Source: Elymus sibiricus
Taxonomy: Eukaryota > Streptophyta > Magnoliopsida > Poales > Poaceae
Direction: 5' to 3'
Length of the DNA stretch: 64,000 nt
NCBI GenBank assembly: GCA_039707655.1
Contig: CM077663.1
Location: 436,249,830 to 436,313,829 of the forward strand
The notes beneath the pieces were generated by a model, which was not told where the DNA came from, did no database searches, and saw only the letters and a list, made by a program, of their open reading frames with translations. This document shows, piece by piece, positions 22,794 through 34,887 of this stretch. The stretch's first letter is position 1. Every line of letters starts with the position of its first letter. The position numbers were made by a program, and so were the translations under genes.

Positions 22794-23290
22794 TATATTT
22801 AATAAACAACTTTATTACTACATTGTCTATAAGAAAAGGTACAATTTCGCACAGAGGTTCCTCAAACCAATCCTTTGTTGGAGAAAATCTAGCTAACCTA
22901 GCCAGTTCACGAGCCACCTTCTTTGCTTCTCTATTATAGTGTTCAAAACTAGCAAGAGGAAAATCACAGGCAAAAGAATAGCAATAATCAAAAATCATTG
23001 CTGCCACTCTCACAGATCCTCCTCCAGTATTCATGGTATCGATGACCTGCAAATTATAATTAACCACCAGGCGGTTGCATCCCTCCTGTGCGCCAGAGAT
23101 AAGCCAAATCTTAGTGTGAAAGCTTCAGCCTTTAGGGAAGCCGCATACCAATCAATGTTCCAATTCCTGCCAACAATAATGAAGTTCCCTTTATCATCTC
23201 TGCGCCCCTAAGCAGGTCTTGATCAAAAGATGCATGAAAGTTAAGTTTTAGGAAACCCAAAGGAGGCCTAATCCATCCTCCTCTTTTAAG
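22794..23290 (-). pseudogene. RNase H-like (RVT_3) retroelement or host remnant
   Basis: The C-terminal half is open from about 23067 and ends in motifs common in grass RVT_3 RNase H domains (FEHYNREAKKVARELARLA; SPTKDWFEEP). Upstream the same family continues in other frames (PPLGFLKLNFHASFD near 23260; NWNIDWYAASLKAEA near 23165), so there are at least two frameshifts. The first catalytic Asp is replaced by His (FHASFD for the usual VDASFD). It is probably left from a LINE or a domesticated RNase H gene. Inactive. Confidence 0.7.
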
Positions 23291-23385
23291 AGTTGCCTTG
23301 GGGGAAGAGGCAATGACAAAATTTATTGTAATGGCATGAATCCCCGTAATATTGTTACATATGTTAATTGGAAGACACTACCACA

Positions 23386-23523
23386 AAAAATTTCACACGT
23401 GATAGACGCAACTGGTACATATGTCATGATCACTGGGCCTATCACTTCGGCCTGCTCACATATAAGTTGGGTCAATGTGACGGGCAGGCTTGGACCACCC
23501 GTCACATCAGTCCATGACCATAC
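23386..23523 (+). mobile_element. Possible CACTA terminus fragment of another family
   Basis: The sequence starts CACTACCACAAAAAATTTCAC and contains a subterminal-like palindrome (GTGACGGGCAGGCTTGGACC...CCGTCAC). It is cut at 23524 by an LTR start. No transposase or second end is visible. Confidence 0.4.
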
Positions 23524-24120
23524 TGATACGTCTCCGTCGTATCTATAATTTTTTATTGTTCCATGCCAATATATTATACAAATTCCATAAATTTTTGGCA
23601 ACATGTTATATGATTTATTGGACTAACATATTGATCCAGTGCCAAGTGTCAGTTCCTGTTTGTTGCATGTTTTTTATTTCGCACAATATACATATCAAAC
23701 GAAGTCCAAATGCGATAAAATTTTACGGAGAATTATTTTGGAATATATGTGATTTTTGGGAGGCGGAATCAACGCAAACGGAGGCACACAACCTCCACTA
23801 GACCCCAGGGCGCGCCTGGGCCCCCTGGCGCGTGGTGGTGTCTAGTGGGCACCCCTTAAGTCGGTTGGGGCTCTACTTCGGAGGCAAGGAAGCTTATATC
23901 CGGAAAAGAATCATGTTAAAATTTCTGCGCAATCGGAGTTATGGATCTCCGGATATTTAAGAAACGGTGAAGGGCCAGAAAATAGGAACGCGAAACAGAA
24001 GAGAACAGAGAGGGAGATCCAATCTCGGAGGGGCTGTCGCCCCTCCGCCGCCATGGAGGGCATGGACTAGAGGGGGAACTCTCCTCCCATCTAGAGCCAT
24101 CCAAAGGGGGAACTATACAT
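23524..24120 (+). repeat. Sabrina-like Gypsy LTR fragment
   Basis: It begins TGATACGTCTCCGTCGTATC, the LTR start shared by Sabrina-type Triticeae Gypsy elements. It continues with CCATGCCAATATATTA, a GGCGCGCCTGGG block and a leader (CTCCGCCGCCATGGAGGGCATGGA). It ends near 24120, shorter than a full LTR, so it is truncated. The family name is from memory. Confidence 0.55.
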
Positions 24121-24136
24121 AATACATGGCACCAGA

Positions 24137-24139
<3 letters not shown>

Positions 24140-24204
<65 letters not shown>
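24140..24204. repeat. (TA)32 microsatellite
   Basis: An uninterrupted TA run just upstream of the RNase T2 fragment, possibly inside its former intron. Confidence 0.97.
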
Positions 24205-24209
<5 letters not shown>

Positions 24210-24267
24210 CAGTTTTACAAAGACACACCCAACCTTGAGCATTGTACTAAAGAACCATTTCTCGCAG

Positions 24268-24894
24268 TGGCCTGGAGCATACTGCGCGGACAGCGAGTAC
24301 GGATGCTGCGTGCCCAAGTACGGCTACCCGGCGGAGGATTTCTTCGTCCAGAGCTTCATGACCTTCGACTTGTCGCTGAACAAAGCCATCGTGAGACGCA
24401 ATAGCGACAAACCTTTCGAAGTTAACAAGGTCAGCTAGCATGAACACATCATTCAACGTCTTCTCTTCTGGGTTATGCATAAGCAGTATGCACGCAGCAG
24501 TACCTGCAGTAATCTTATAATTAACCATGCATGCATGCATGAGCAGCTGGAGCCAATTGAGAACAACTTGAATCACTACTGGAGCAACATCAATTGCCCG
24601 CGCAACGACGGGACGGGCACCTGGAAGAGCGAGTGGCGCAGTTACGGCGTCTGCTCGGGCCTCAAGGAGGTGGACTACTTCAGGGCCGCCCTCAACCTCC
24701 GCAAGAACGCCGACGTCCTCGGCGCTCTCGCCGAGCAGGGTATCAACCCGGACTACAGGCTGTACAGCACGGAGCACATCAAGTGGGCGGTGAACCAGAA
24801 GCTGGGAGTGACGCCGGGGGTGCAGTGCAGGGACGGGCCAATCATGCTCATTCCCCTCGAATTCCGTGCGCAGCCAACCAGCCTCCACCACTGA
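24268..24894 (+). pseudogene. RNase T2 (S-like) gene fragment lacking catalytic histidines
   Basis: Two exons, 24268-24429 and 24547 to about 24840, are joined by an intron with GT/AG ends. The first starts after an acceptor (tctcgcag). Family landmarks are QWPGAYC, GCCVPKYGYPAEDF, a CAS II-like SEWRSYGVCS, YFRAALNLRKN and TPGVQC. In active T2 enzymes CAS I reads HGLWP and CAS II reads HEWxKHG. Here they are QSFMTF and SEWRSYG, so both catalytic His are absent. Barley RSH1-type S-like homologues also lack active-site His, so the loss may predate the decay. The 5' exon with the signal peptide is missing, and past about 24840 the frame runs into retroelement sequence to a stop at 24892. It is a gene fragment, not a working gene. 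Confidence 0.75.
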
Positions 24895-27800
24895 AATTCG
24901 TCCATCCCTAGCCAACCATCAGCCAGATCCGATTCAGCCCCCACCCGCCAATCTGAGCCGTCAGATCTCAGATCGGATGGCCAGGAGATCCTCCCATCCC
25001 ACGCTCGCACCCCGCAGCCGCTACCCACGATCCGATCTGGATCGAGGCCCGAGCTCCCTCCATCACCGCCCGATCCAGCCGCTGCCCAGGGCCGCCCCTT
25101 CGCCGGAGTAGCCGCCGCCGGTGACCACCGGGTCGACCCCGAGCCTCTGTCCAGGAGCATCAGCGACCAGGGACTAGGCAGCCCCGCCATCGACGCCAAG
25201 TCCTTCATCTCCGCTCGCTGGCGGATCCGGCGCCCCGCGACCAAGCTGTCGCCGCCCTTTGCCGAGCCGCCGTCGGAACTCCTCCTCCTCTATTTCCCCT
25301 TCGGCTCTCTCTCTCCCTCTCAGCATTTCTCTCTCTCTCTCCCGTTCGCATGGAACAGAGCCGGCGCCATGGATGGGCAACCCAAGCTCCGCTGCCGTAG
25401 ATGTTTGTTGACGTCCCACGCCGAAAACGGAAGGATCCGACCGTCCCCAACCCGCCTCCGCCGGATCCGGGCGCCTCCCCCTGCCTCCAGCCTCCCCGCC
25501 TTGCCTTACCACGCTGGAGCCCATGGCGGCGCTCAAGTTCGAGCGGAAGGAGCAGCACAGCTCCAGTCCCCGATCGAACTGCTGCGTTGACCCACACCTT
25601 GGGCCGGCCTCGCATCGCCAGATCGCAGGCCAAGCTCCTCCCACAAGGCCTAGTCCGCTCCAGCCGGCCTGTTGGCCTCAGGTGAGCTGCCCACTAACCC
25701 CGCCCGATGCGCAAAATAGCTATGTCACGCCCATGTTCAGTCTTGGGCCTATCCAGTTTTGGCCCGTTGGATAAAAAAAATTCTGCTCTCCAATTTTGTA
25801 AATTTTGAGGACATGCATAAATTACAGAAAAATGCCATTGTTTCAACATGCTAATAAATAAATAACCGTGCATCGGATCACGATGATTTCAACATGTAAA
25901 ATGTCCAGAATTTTGCGTACATTAATAATAGCCAACATTCATCCTTGTTAAAAATATTTAACTTCCTGTTTGCATTAATTTGCATAATGCCATGTTAAAA
26001 TGATTTATATCATAACTAATTAACCGTAACTCCGATTCAAATGTTCCACATATGTAACTAGACTAGAAAAACATGTAGAATAACATGGTGGCATTTATTT
26101 TGCTGTCTAACAACTCTAAAATTGTGTTAGAGGGACAACAGTACCGAAATTTTAATTTGCATATGGGGACTTTTCGGAATTGTCATTCGTTGTTCCGGCC
26201 TCATTTAAACTTGCTTAGAATTTCATGTAGTTTCATAATATCTTGCTGCATCCATGATTTGGTATGTTGTGGTTGTCATTTGCATACATTTTGCATTCAT
26301 GGCATATTATCTTGTGTTGGTCATATCTTTTAGACCGTAGCTCCGTTTTAAATGATCTATATATGTAAATCGACTACAATGACGTGTAGAATCACATGAT
26401 ACACTTAATTTTGCTGCTTAACAAATATAAAACATGTTTAGTTCAGATCTGGACCAATTTCTAAATTAACATATGGGGTCATTTCGGAAATGCTATATGT
26501 TATTTCCGACCTCATTTAAAATGCCTAGATATATAGTTTATTTATGCTTCAACTCTTGACATGCTTAACAACATTTAAACTTGCCGTGTAAATAAACGAG
26601 AGTAAACTAAATGATTCGAGTGTGAAGTTTCATCAATATGCAACTCGTTGCATATTGAGCTTCACTTAATGTGTAGTATTTGATTGTGGTGATTGTCATG
26701 CATAATTAAACCGGACATGCATCATATTCGATTGTGCATCATGCCATGTATATGTTGTGGTGTTTATCGTGTGTTGAGTGTTGTTTCCGGATTGTTTCTT
26801 CTCGATAGAGTTCCGAAACCACTTCAGAGTGTGAGGATTCGTTCTACTACGTTGGTTCATCTACTTCACGGATTCGTTCTTCTTCCAAGCGGGATCTCAG
26901 GCAAGATGATCATTTCCCTAGATACCACTACTATCATTGCTATGCTAGTTGTCTTGTTTCTATCGCTATGTCTCGCTGCCTACCACCTGTTAATATCAGC
27001 TTCCCAACATTGCCAAGAAAAGCCTCTAACCCCCCTCCACATCCCAGCAAACCCTGTTTGGCTATGTTACCGCTTGCTCAGCCTTTCTTATAGCGTTGCT
27101 AGTTGCAGGTGCAAGTTGCTTTCCATGTGCCAACATGGATTCCTTGATATATCATCAATATTATTGCTATTTAATTTAATGCGCATATATATTTGGTAAA
27201 AGGTGGAAGGCTTGGTCTTTTGACTCAATGTTTTGTTCCATCTTTGCCGCCCTAGTTATTTGTGTACCAGTGTTATGTTCCATATTGAGCGCTCCAAACA
27301 TGTTTGGGGTGTTATGGGGACCCCCTTGATTTTCGTTTTGGGATAAAACTTTTCTGGCAAGGCCCAACATTGGTACTACATTTGCCTAATAACTAATAAA
27401 ACTCTCATAGGGACTTTCCAGACCCCGTGGATAATGAATAAACAACCTGGGCCATTGCTCCTCATGAGTGTTGGTCCAAACCGGGCGATGTCCGGCGCCC
27501 CCTGGTCACCCGGGGTTTCAACCAACCCGGCGTCTAGCCCATCTGGTTGTGCCCTGAGAAACAGATACGCGCGGCTCCTATTGGGATCTGGCCTACCGGG
27601 CGGCCTTGCTGGATTTTTTTTACCTTTCTCGAACGTCTTGTGCGCGGGATTCCGAGGATACTTTGGGCTATCTCGAGGTTGAGGTTTTCCACTGGGAAAC
27701 CGAGAAGACTACGGGTTTTCCGTGGTTGAGGTTTTCCATGCAACTTGTGGTAGTTTGTGATGGACAAGTTGGAGCACCCCTGCAGGGTTAAATCTTTCTG

Positions 27801-28454
27801 AGAGCCGTGCCCGCGGTTATGTGGCAACTTGGAAACTTTGTTTAACACCCGATCATAGCAAACTTGAAGTAAACTCAAATCAAATAAGCCAACTATGTGC
27901 GTAACCGTGACTGTCTCTTCTCGTGAGTTCTTAATCCGAGAGAGGACATGGTGGGGTTATGTTTGACTCGTAAATAGGTGTTCATGATCATTATTAGTTC
28001 ATGTCCATTTATGCGTAGATCACCCCCCTCTATTCTCGTACTCGTAAGTTATCCACTCAAATAAATGATTAGTGCTTGCTGCAGCCTCACCACTTAACCA
28101 TACCTCACCCATTAAGCTTTGCTAGTCTTGATACCTTTGGAAATGAGATTGTTGAGTCCCTGCGGCTCACAGATTACTACAACAACAGTTGCGGGTACAG
28201 GTAAAGCGATACTTTGACGTGAGCGCGATGATTGTTCTATTTGGATTTTCTTCTTCTTCTTCATCGATCATAGGATGGGTTCCAGGCCGGCAGCCTGGGA
28301 TAGCAAGGATGGGTGTCGTTTTATCGTTTGATTTCTTCCGTAGTGGGACCCTGCTCTTCTACATGGTGGTTGAATGTATTGTTGTATTGTGATGTTCATG
28401 TTGTAGCTTGTGGCGAGTGTAAGCCAATTCCATATACTCATCTCTTCTTTACAT
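24842..28454 (+). repeat. Sukkula-type long LTR, left part (interrupted by CACTA-2)
   Basis: The part up to about 25700 is a GC-rich transcribed-leader-like region with CT-rich tracts. AT-rich sequence follows. The final portion (AGCTTGTGGCGAGTGTAAGCC) runs into CACTA-2 at CAT (28452-28454) and resumes at 54457 to end GGGCGTGACA at 54553. That 3' end matches what I remember of the barley/wheat Sukkula LTR. It holds an imperfect direct repeat (about 26030-26220 and 26338-26530). The left boundary is unclear because the LTR appears truncated against the RNase fragment. Open frames here are not genes. Confidence 0.6.
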
Positions 28455-28474
28455 CACTAGTAGAAAACAGGCAT

Positions 28475-29006
28475 CAATCCCGGTTCCAGAGGGCCTTTAG
28501 TCCCGGTTCTGCAACCGGGACAAAATGATCGGGACTAATGCCCATTACTTTTAGTCCCGGTTGGCTTACGAACCGGGACTAAAGGGGCTCCACGTGGCCG
28601 CCGTGGGGCGCCCAGGCAGGAGGACCTTTAGTCCCGGTTGGTAACACCAACCGGGACCAACAGGCAGCCACGCGTCAGCAGCTCCAGGCGCTGGGATTTT
28701 TTTTTAAAGGGGGGGGGTTAGGGGTTTTGGAGGGTTTTAGGGGTTTCATATTGTGTTAGCTAGCTACTACATATAGAGAGAAGTGACCTCTCTTTCTCCG
28801 TGCTTGGTCGATGGTAGCTACTACATATAGAGAGAACTCGACGCTAGCTAGTAAGCGAATGAAGAAACCATTAATTACACAACATCATGATCATGAACAT
28901 ATATAAAGAGAAGTGACCTCTCTTTCTCCGTGCTTGGTCGAACAACAAGTTTGCATATATCTATCCGACGCTACTACACATATACAATATAATATCCCTG
29001 ACATCA
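28475..29006. repeat. CACTA-2 3' subterminal array and 3' region
   Basis: 28475-28665 carries TAGTCCCGGTT/AACCGGGACTA palindromes next to the transposon end. 28700-29000 holds a G-rich run and repeated CTCTCTTTCTCCGTGCTTGGTCGA motifs (28789 and 28917), matching the CACTA-1 3' region. Confidence 0.85.
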
Positions 29007-32000
29007 TCAAGCGCCAAACTCCCATTGAATTTCTGTATGGTATTCTCCCTTTTCATTTATGACGTGGTCAAGAAAGAATCCCGCCAATTCCTCTTGAATT
29101 GCTCGTATGCGATCATGTGGTAGGAGTTCATCCCACATCTGCCAGATCTGGGGGTACATACGTATATATGAATGAAACTCAACACAATTGATGGTAATAA
29201 AATAAAATTGTGAATATTGTTTACGTACTTCTAATTGTTGTGGAGTTATGCCCCGATCAATGGTCGAGTTGCGAATGAACTCGCAAACGTAGTATCCACA
29301 TAAATTATTCCCGGAGGCCTGCCACAAACACTTTACGAGAATAGAGTTCAATCAAACTGATAATCAAGCATGATAATGGTATTGAAACTAGAATCAATGA
29401 GAGATGCGCGGAACTAGCTAGTACTACTCACTTTGGGGTGTGTAAATCGCAGCTCGTTCTTCAGACCCGGAACCATTCCGGTGAACTTTTTCCAAACCCT
29501 ACCAGGCAAAGAAAATGATTACTTGATATCAGGAAATGAATGAAAGTTGCCGATATGGTCCCGGTATTGATTGAACTTACTTCTGGAGCATTGAAGTCAT
29601 GTCCACATAATCCTTGGGATCTTTACGTCTCGAGCCTAAGACAGTTACTACTCCCCCGTCAAGCTTAATGCATAGCAGAATAAAGTGGAACCTGCGCACG
29701 CATAACTCATCAATTACAGTACTTAACCTCGAGTAAGCGAAACCGAATATGCACAAGACAGTAACACTCACTTGAAGTTGTAAGGAAAGAGTATTTCCCT
29801 TTTGTTTTGATGTCGAAGGAACGCTTTTAGCAAGTTTTCCTCGGTATCTTTAACTCTTTTTTGTACCGACCATTCATTTACGGTATTTGGGCTAATGAAC
29901 CCAATGTCATAGATTTGTCCTTCTTTGCATTCGACGATCTTCAATCTACATAATATAGTGAGGATAATTATATATACATGCAATGAACGAGCTGAGCTAG
30001 AGACTTAATTACACAAGTAATACTTACAGACAGTAGCAAGTCAGGAGTTGTTTGTCGAGGGCCTTTTGATTGAATAACTAAAATAATTCCACATATTCAA
30101 CAGGCATCAGGTCGACTCCAATGAAGTCGTGCTCCTCTTTAATTCTCACCATCAAACTATCTTTCCCAGACTTCCTGCAGCTTTCCAAGTAATACTCATG
30201 CAATCTTTGCATCATCGTTGTTAGACGAGGGAGCTGATCAGGTTTGATGAGAGGCTTCCCGTGCTCGTATCTAAAGGTATCTACTACCTCAGCCATTTCA
30301 AACTGTACTTCATCGCCCACATAATCACCAAGATTGGTACCGGGCAGTAGCGCCGGATGATTAGCGATATCGCTAGACACCTTGAGCGGGGAGCACGATT
30401 GCTTCTCCTGTTCGCCGAGCTGGGGAATTTCTTTCGCACTTCTTCGTTCTGCTAATCTTGAATCACTGGTAGTACTTCCCGACCGCCGCGCTTCAGCATA
30501 TGTCTTTTTAATACAGCGGTCATAGTTGGAAATAGGCGGAGGTGCTGGTGGTCGCTTAAGGGCATCCAGAGTGCGCTTCACTTTCACCGGATCTATTGTT
30601 TCCTCCGGAGGTGGACGTTTCGGTGCAAAATGGGCCTTAATATGGGCAGCCACGATTTCCGCGTTTTCCTCCTTAGTCATCTCATATGGTAACTTTGGAG
30701 GAGCCTTGAGGCTTGGACCATATTTGAATTTCTTCCCGCCTGTTGTACTGCTAGCCGCCGGAGCGGCGGCGTCTCTCTTCCGCCGTTGCTGACGCGCCGG
30801 AGGAGGCAGAGGAGGAGGAGGCGGAGTGCGCTCACGCGCCGGAGGAGGCGGAGGAGGAGGAGGCGGAGTGCGCTCGTGCGCCGGAGGAGGCGGAGGAGGA
30901 GGAGACGGAGGAGGAGGAGGCGGAGTCTGCTGATCAGTCTGCTGAGGCGTACAGTATGGAAGCTTGATGTACTCCTTTCTCCATAGACATGTAGACCTTA
31001 AAGCATTTTCCAGATGAATCTCCCCTTCACCTATAGGGTAGTCAAGCTCCAGCTCCTCAAATCCCTCTGTTATTTCATCCACCGTCACAATAGCATAGCC
31101 ATGTGGAATCGGACGGCAATGGAAAGTTCCCTCAGCTCGAGGAGGTAGAACAAAGCCGAGCGCCGCCTTCAAGGTCAGGTTCTGGCATTTCGCCATTAGC
31201 ACACAATGTTCAGCCTCCGTGATACTATCCACGGGGTAGCGAGGAGCCGTGAAATCAGGCTGAACGAGCTCCGTGGAAGCCACGCTGCTTCTCCGCTGAG
31301 ATGGTGGGGTAGCTTCTGTGGCAGCGTCCAAGGAAGGATCTTCGTGCCGCTGAGATGGTTGGCCGGTAGCTCGCTGGCTCTCAAGTTCCTCTAGTTTCGC
31401 TAATCTTGCACTGAGCTTCTGCATTTCGGTTGCTTCCTCTTTTTTCTTTCTCTGTCGGCTTCTATAACCATCGCTGTCGGGAAACCCATGCACCCACGGA
31501 ATGGAGCCTGATGTGCCTCGTGTTCGTCCAGGGTGTTCAGGATTCCCGAGCGCCTTTGTCAGCTCGTACTTCTCTCTGTCGGGAATGAACGTCCCTTCCT
31601 GCACTGCCTTGATTGCCTCCTCAAGCTTGGTAATGGGTATTGCAAGTTGTTCGTTCGTCCAAACACACTTCCCTGATTCTGGGTCCAAAGTTCCCCCAAC
31701 CCCGAAGAACCAAGTCGTTGACCGATCTGGCCAGTGCAATGTCGCTGGTTGGACCCCTTTATCAAGCAGGTCTTGCTCAGCTTTGTCCCACAACGGCCGG
31801 GCTTTGCTGTAGCCACCTGACCCCGTGGTATGGTGATACTTGTTCAATGCAGCATTTCACTTGTTTGTCTCTGACCTTTGCTTACCCTTGTTCGATTTCT
31901 TTTAGGCCACAAATGCGGGCCAGTGATCTCTGATCTTCTCATAATGATCGATGAACTCTGGAGTCTCGTCTTTCTCGACAAACTTTGTGTTCAAATGTTT

Positions 32001-32455
32001 CCTCCAGTTCTTGAATAGTTCTGCCATCTTCTTAAGAGCAAACGCCTTGACCTTTCGCTCTATAACTGGGTTATTCGGATCCTCCTCTGGCGGTAGGCTG
32101 AAATTTGTCATCAGCGAGGTCCAAAGATCATCTTTCAGTCTATCATGGACATAAGAAACTTCAGGGTCCTTCTTCTTATTCCATTCGTGGATTGTGATCG
32201 GGACGCTGTCCCTAACAACAACTCCGCACTGATGTACAAATGCATTCTTGGTCCGCTTGGGAGCAATCGGTTGGCCATTTTCCGCGACTTCTGTGATCGT
32301 GAACCTTTCATCCCGGCGCAACCTTTTCTTCGGGCCTCGTCTCCTTACGGAAGTTTGGCTCGATCCGGAGGGCTAAAAGAACAAAGAAGCGTTAATATAT
32401 GTACATACCAAAACATATAATGCATCAAGTCAGCACAGGCTTAATTAATTAATTA

Positions 32456-32547
<92 letters not shown>

Positions 32548-32791
32548 CGCCGGACTTTGCAACAGTTAAGGCTCCCTCCTCCATTCGGTGACCAGAGCCG
32601 TCATCATGATCTCCTTCCTCCGCCATTCGGTCACCGGAGCCATCATGACCTCCTTCCTCCTCCATTGTTGGATCACCGGAGCCGTCATCCTCTCCTTCTT
32701 GACCATCGGTGTCGTTGAGAAACGACAAGGGATCATGTCCGTCGCGGATTATATCCCCCACCAAATCTTCTTGTTCCCAGTCTCTGTCCAT
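29007..32791 (-). pseudogene. CACTA-2 ORF2: Transposase_24/DUF8039/Ulp1-like, three stops
   Basis: Exons on the minus strand are 32791-32546, 32372-30028, 29944-29772, 29691-29581, 29498-29432, 29318-29229 and 29147-29007, the same structure as CACTA-1. The domains keep the same order: DDGSGD repeats, GGTLDPESGKCVWTNEQLA, CRPIPHGYAIVTVDEI, a long PPPPP tract, then His (FHFILLCIKL), Asp (SRRKD neighbourhood) and Cys (LCGYYVCEF) of a C48-type fold. In-frame stops lie at about 31899-31901, about 31869-31871 and 30078-30080, where CACTA-1 has sense codons. The product would be roughly 1,050 residues if read through. Inactive. Confidence 0.87.
32457..32544. repeat. (TA)44 microsatellite in the ORF2 first intron
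   Basis: It starts right at the donor site after exon 1. CACTA-1 has only a short GTATATATATTAATTAA at this place, so the run expanded here. Confidence 0.95.
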
Positions 32792-32889
32792 GGTTTCTGC
32801 AAATATTACAACATGGCAATATACAAACATGAGAGATGGATTAGCGTGGCAAACATGGACTTAATATCACAACAAGAAATCATATGCAT

Positions 32890-33827
32890 ATGAGCAATGG
32901 ATTAGTGGCAAACATCGTCGAGGACTCCTCCCCCTCATGTCTGATGAGTCGTCCTATATATCTTTCGAGAGAGGATACTTTGCGGACCACCTCTCTCATG
33001 CATGTCCGACGTCCCCCCTCATGTCGAAGTTATCGGGGTTATACTTTCAGGAGAGTACACTATATAGTATTATACATAACAATTACGGGTAGGGGCGGGA
33101 GGGGGTAGATCGACAAGACGCTCTTTCTTCTAGGGTTTGGGCGGCCTCGATAGTTGGTCGGGCGAGCGGACCGCCTCTCTCTCATGCATGTCCGACGTCC
33201 CCCCTCATGTCGAAGTTATCGGGGAGGGGGTAGATCGACAACGACGCTTACCGTTCAGCAGGCATTTGTCATTCTAGTACTGTTTCCCAGTTTTATTAAA
33301 CAAGAGATTTGTAAATTTTTATTCATACTTCATATTGAGTGGATTTGTTCCAATTCTTCTTATTTCTTGTTGGGCTTCCGCACCTGCTTTTTTGCTATTA
33401 AGAATATATCAACTATAGGAATGGGAGCTTCACATTTTCCTTTAAAAAATAGCTTCACATTTTCATTTCAAAAAAAGACTTGTTATCATGTCTGTGGTGC
33501 GTAGATTTATACACAAGATGAATACAAGATTTATACAAAAGATGAATATAAGATGAATAGACAAGATGAAATTTATATACACAAGATGAACTTGAGGATA
33601 ATGTTTTCCTCTCAATTCTTTACATACGCTCAGAACAAAAATATCACAAATGAAAATAATATGTATCAATAAATTATGTGGATTGATGAGATCAAATTCT
33701 CTCAAGGCAATGCTCTGGCCAAGACCAAGTAATATGTACCTAGTATCATCAATTAGGCAGTAACGAATGATCGTGTTCAAGCACAAAAAGAATGCCCACC
33801 TTAGAGAGCAGAGCACAATATTGTAAC
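32890..33827. other. CACTA-2 ORF2 leader/intron with a direct repeat
   Basis: A block with CTCTCATGCATGTCCGACGT...GTCGAAGTTATCGGG occurs at about 32993-33041 and again at about 33177-33223. 33250-33819 has no counterpart in CACTA-1 and is probably an unidentified insertion. I see no gene in it. 33820-33827 is the hAT target duplication. Confidence 0.5.
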
Positions 33828-34428
33828 CAGTGGCGAGTCTAGTAGGAGGGCTTCAACAGGCTCTAGCCTACCCTCGAAACAATGCAATTTTTTTTTATTA
33901 CTACACGTCCTAGCTAGCCCAGCAACCCAATCTTCTCATCCTCAGCCAAACAACACCAACAACCCATACACAAGTAGCACACATGATATCGAGTAAGCAC
34001 ACATGAGAGCAAGATGACGGGAACTCACGCTCCATGGCTCTAGACAAGCATATCAATATTTATTTGCTATAAAAGAAAGCATATCAATATTTGTCTGTTT
34101 ATGTAGGCAAATACCAATTATATAGTCCAATTTCATAATTTTCAAAAAAATTCAGAACAATTACAGTAAATACTTTATGTTTCCAATAGTAATCTGCCTG
34201 ATTTTGAGCTTATTTGAAGAAAAAGATTAAGAGTAATGGCTATATTTTGCTAAATAAACATAAAATGTCAGTAGTAATACATATATTTTAGTTGTATTCT
34301 GACAAAATATTAGATTATTTGGACAAAAAGATTTGGAGATTATGCCTTTTTTCTCTTCAAGATAATGGTTAGTTTTCTCTCCGGTAACTTTGAGCCCACC
34401 CTTCGATTTCTTCCTGGATTCACCACTG
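33828..34428. mobile_element. hAT-type MITE
   Basis: Ends are CAGTGGCGAGTCTAG (33828) and CTGGATTCACCACTG (34428), imperfect inverted repeats of the grass hAT type. The 8-bp flanks are identical: ATTGTAAC at 33820-33827 and 34429-34436. No transposase is present. Confidence 0.88.
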
Positions 34429-34436
34429 ATTGTAAC

Positions 34437-34873
34437 TGAAAAAAAAAACGCCGGAGTCAGCCAGCAAAGTGGCGGCACGAGCAGCATCGGGGTCGGCGTC
34501 AGCGTCGGCATCGGGGTCGGGCAGCAGCGCAGGCGGCCGGCGTCGGGGTCAGCGGCGCCGGCGTTGGCACCATGCAGGGGGATAGGAGCATATGAGGGGA
34601 TCGAGGGGCGCTCACAGCGAAGAGGCGTCGGCGACGGGGCAGGGCTCGAGGATGGCGTCGGGGGCGGTGTCGGCGAAGACGTCGGGGTCAGCGATGAGGA
34701 GGGGATCGGGGAGGCGCTCACAGCGAGGAGGCATCGGCGACAGTGTCGGGGCAGGGCTCGGCGACGGCGTGCGTCGGGGAAGGGCTCGGCGATGGCGAGC
34801 TCCAGGAGTAGCCTGGCAGCGTCGTGGTGTGGTGTTCGGCGCGGGGGAGAGATCGAAACTGCCAAGTCCTGCC
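34437..34873 (-). other. CACTA-2 ORF2 leader, GC-rich repeats
   Basis: Blocks of GTCGGC/GACGGC units equivalent to the GTCGCC region in CACTA-1. Frames of 120-210 codons on both strands come from the repeat and are not genes. Confidence 0.55.
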
Positions 34874-34880
34874 TTATATA
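34874..34880 (-). promoter_or_regulatory. TATA box of CACTA-2 ORF2
   Basis: TATATAAG on the minus strand, next to the internal array, at the same position as in CACTA-1. Confidence 0.65.
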
Positions 34881-34887
34881 CCCAACC

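Noticed and set aside
24247..24915. 222-codon minus-strand frame
   Set aside because: It is the shadow of the RNase T2 exons on the other strand. The plus-strand frame carries the family motifs.
25174..25685. Several GC-rich frames of 70-160 codons
   Set aside because: They lie in the GC-rich leader of a long LTR, overlap each other in all frames and lack recognisable domains.
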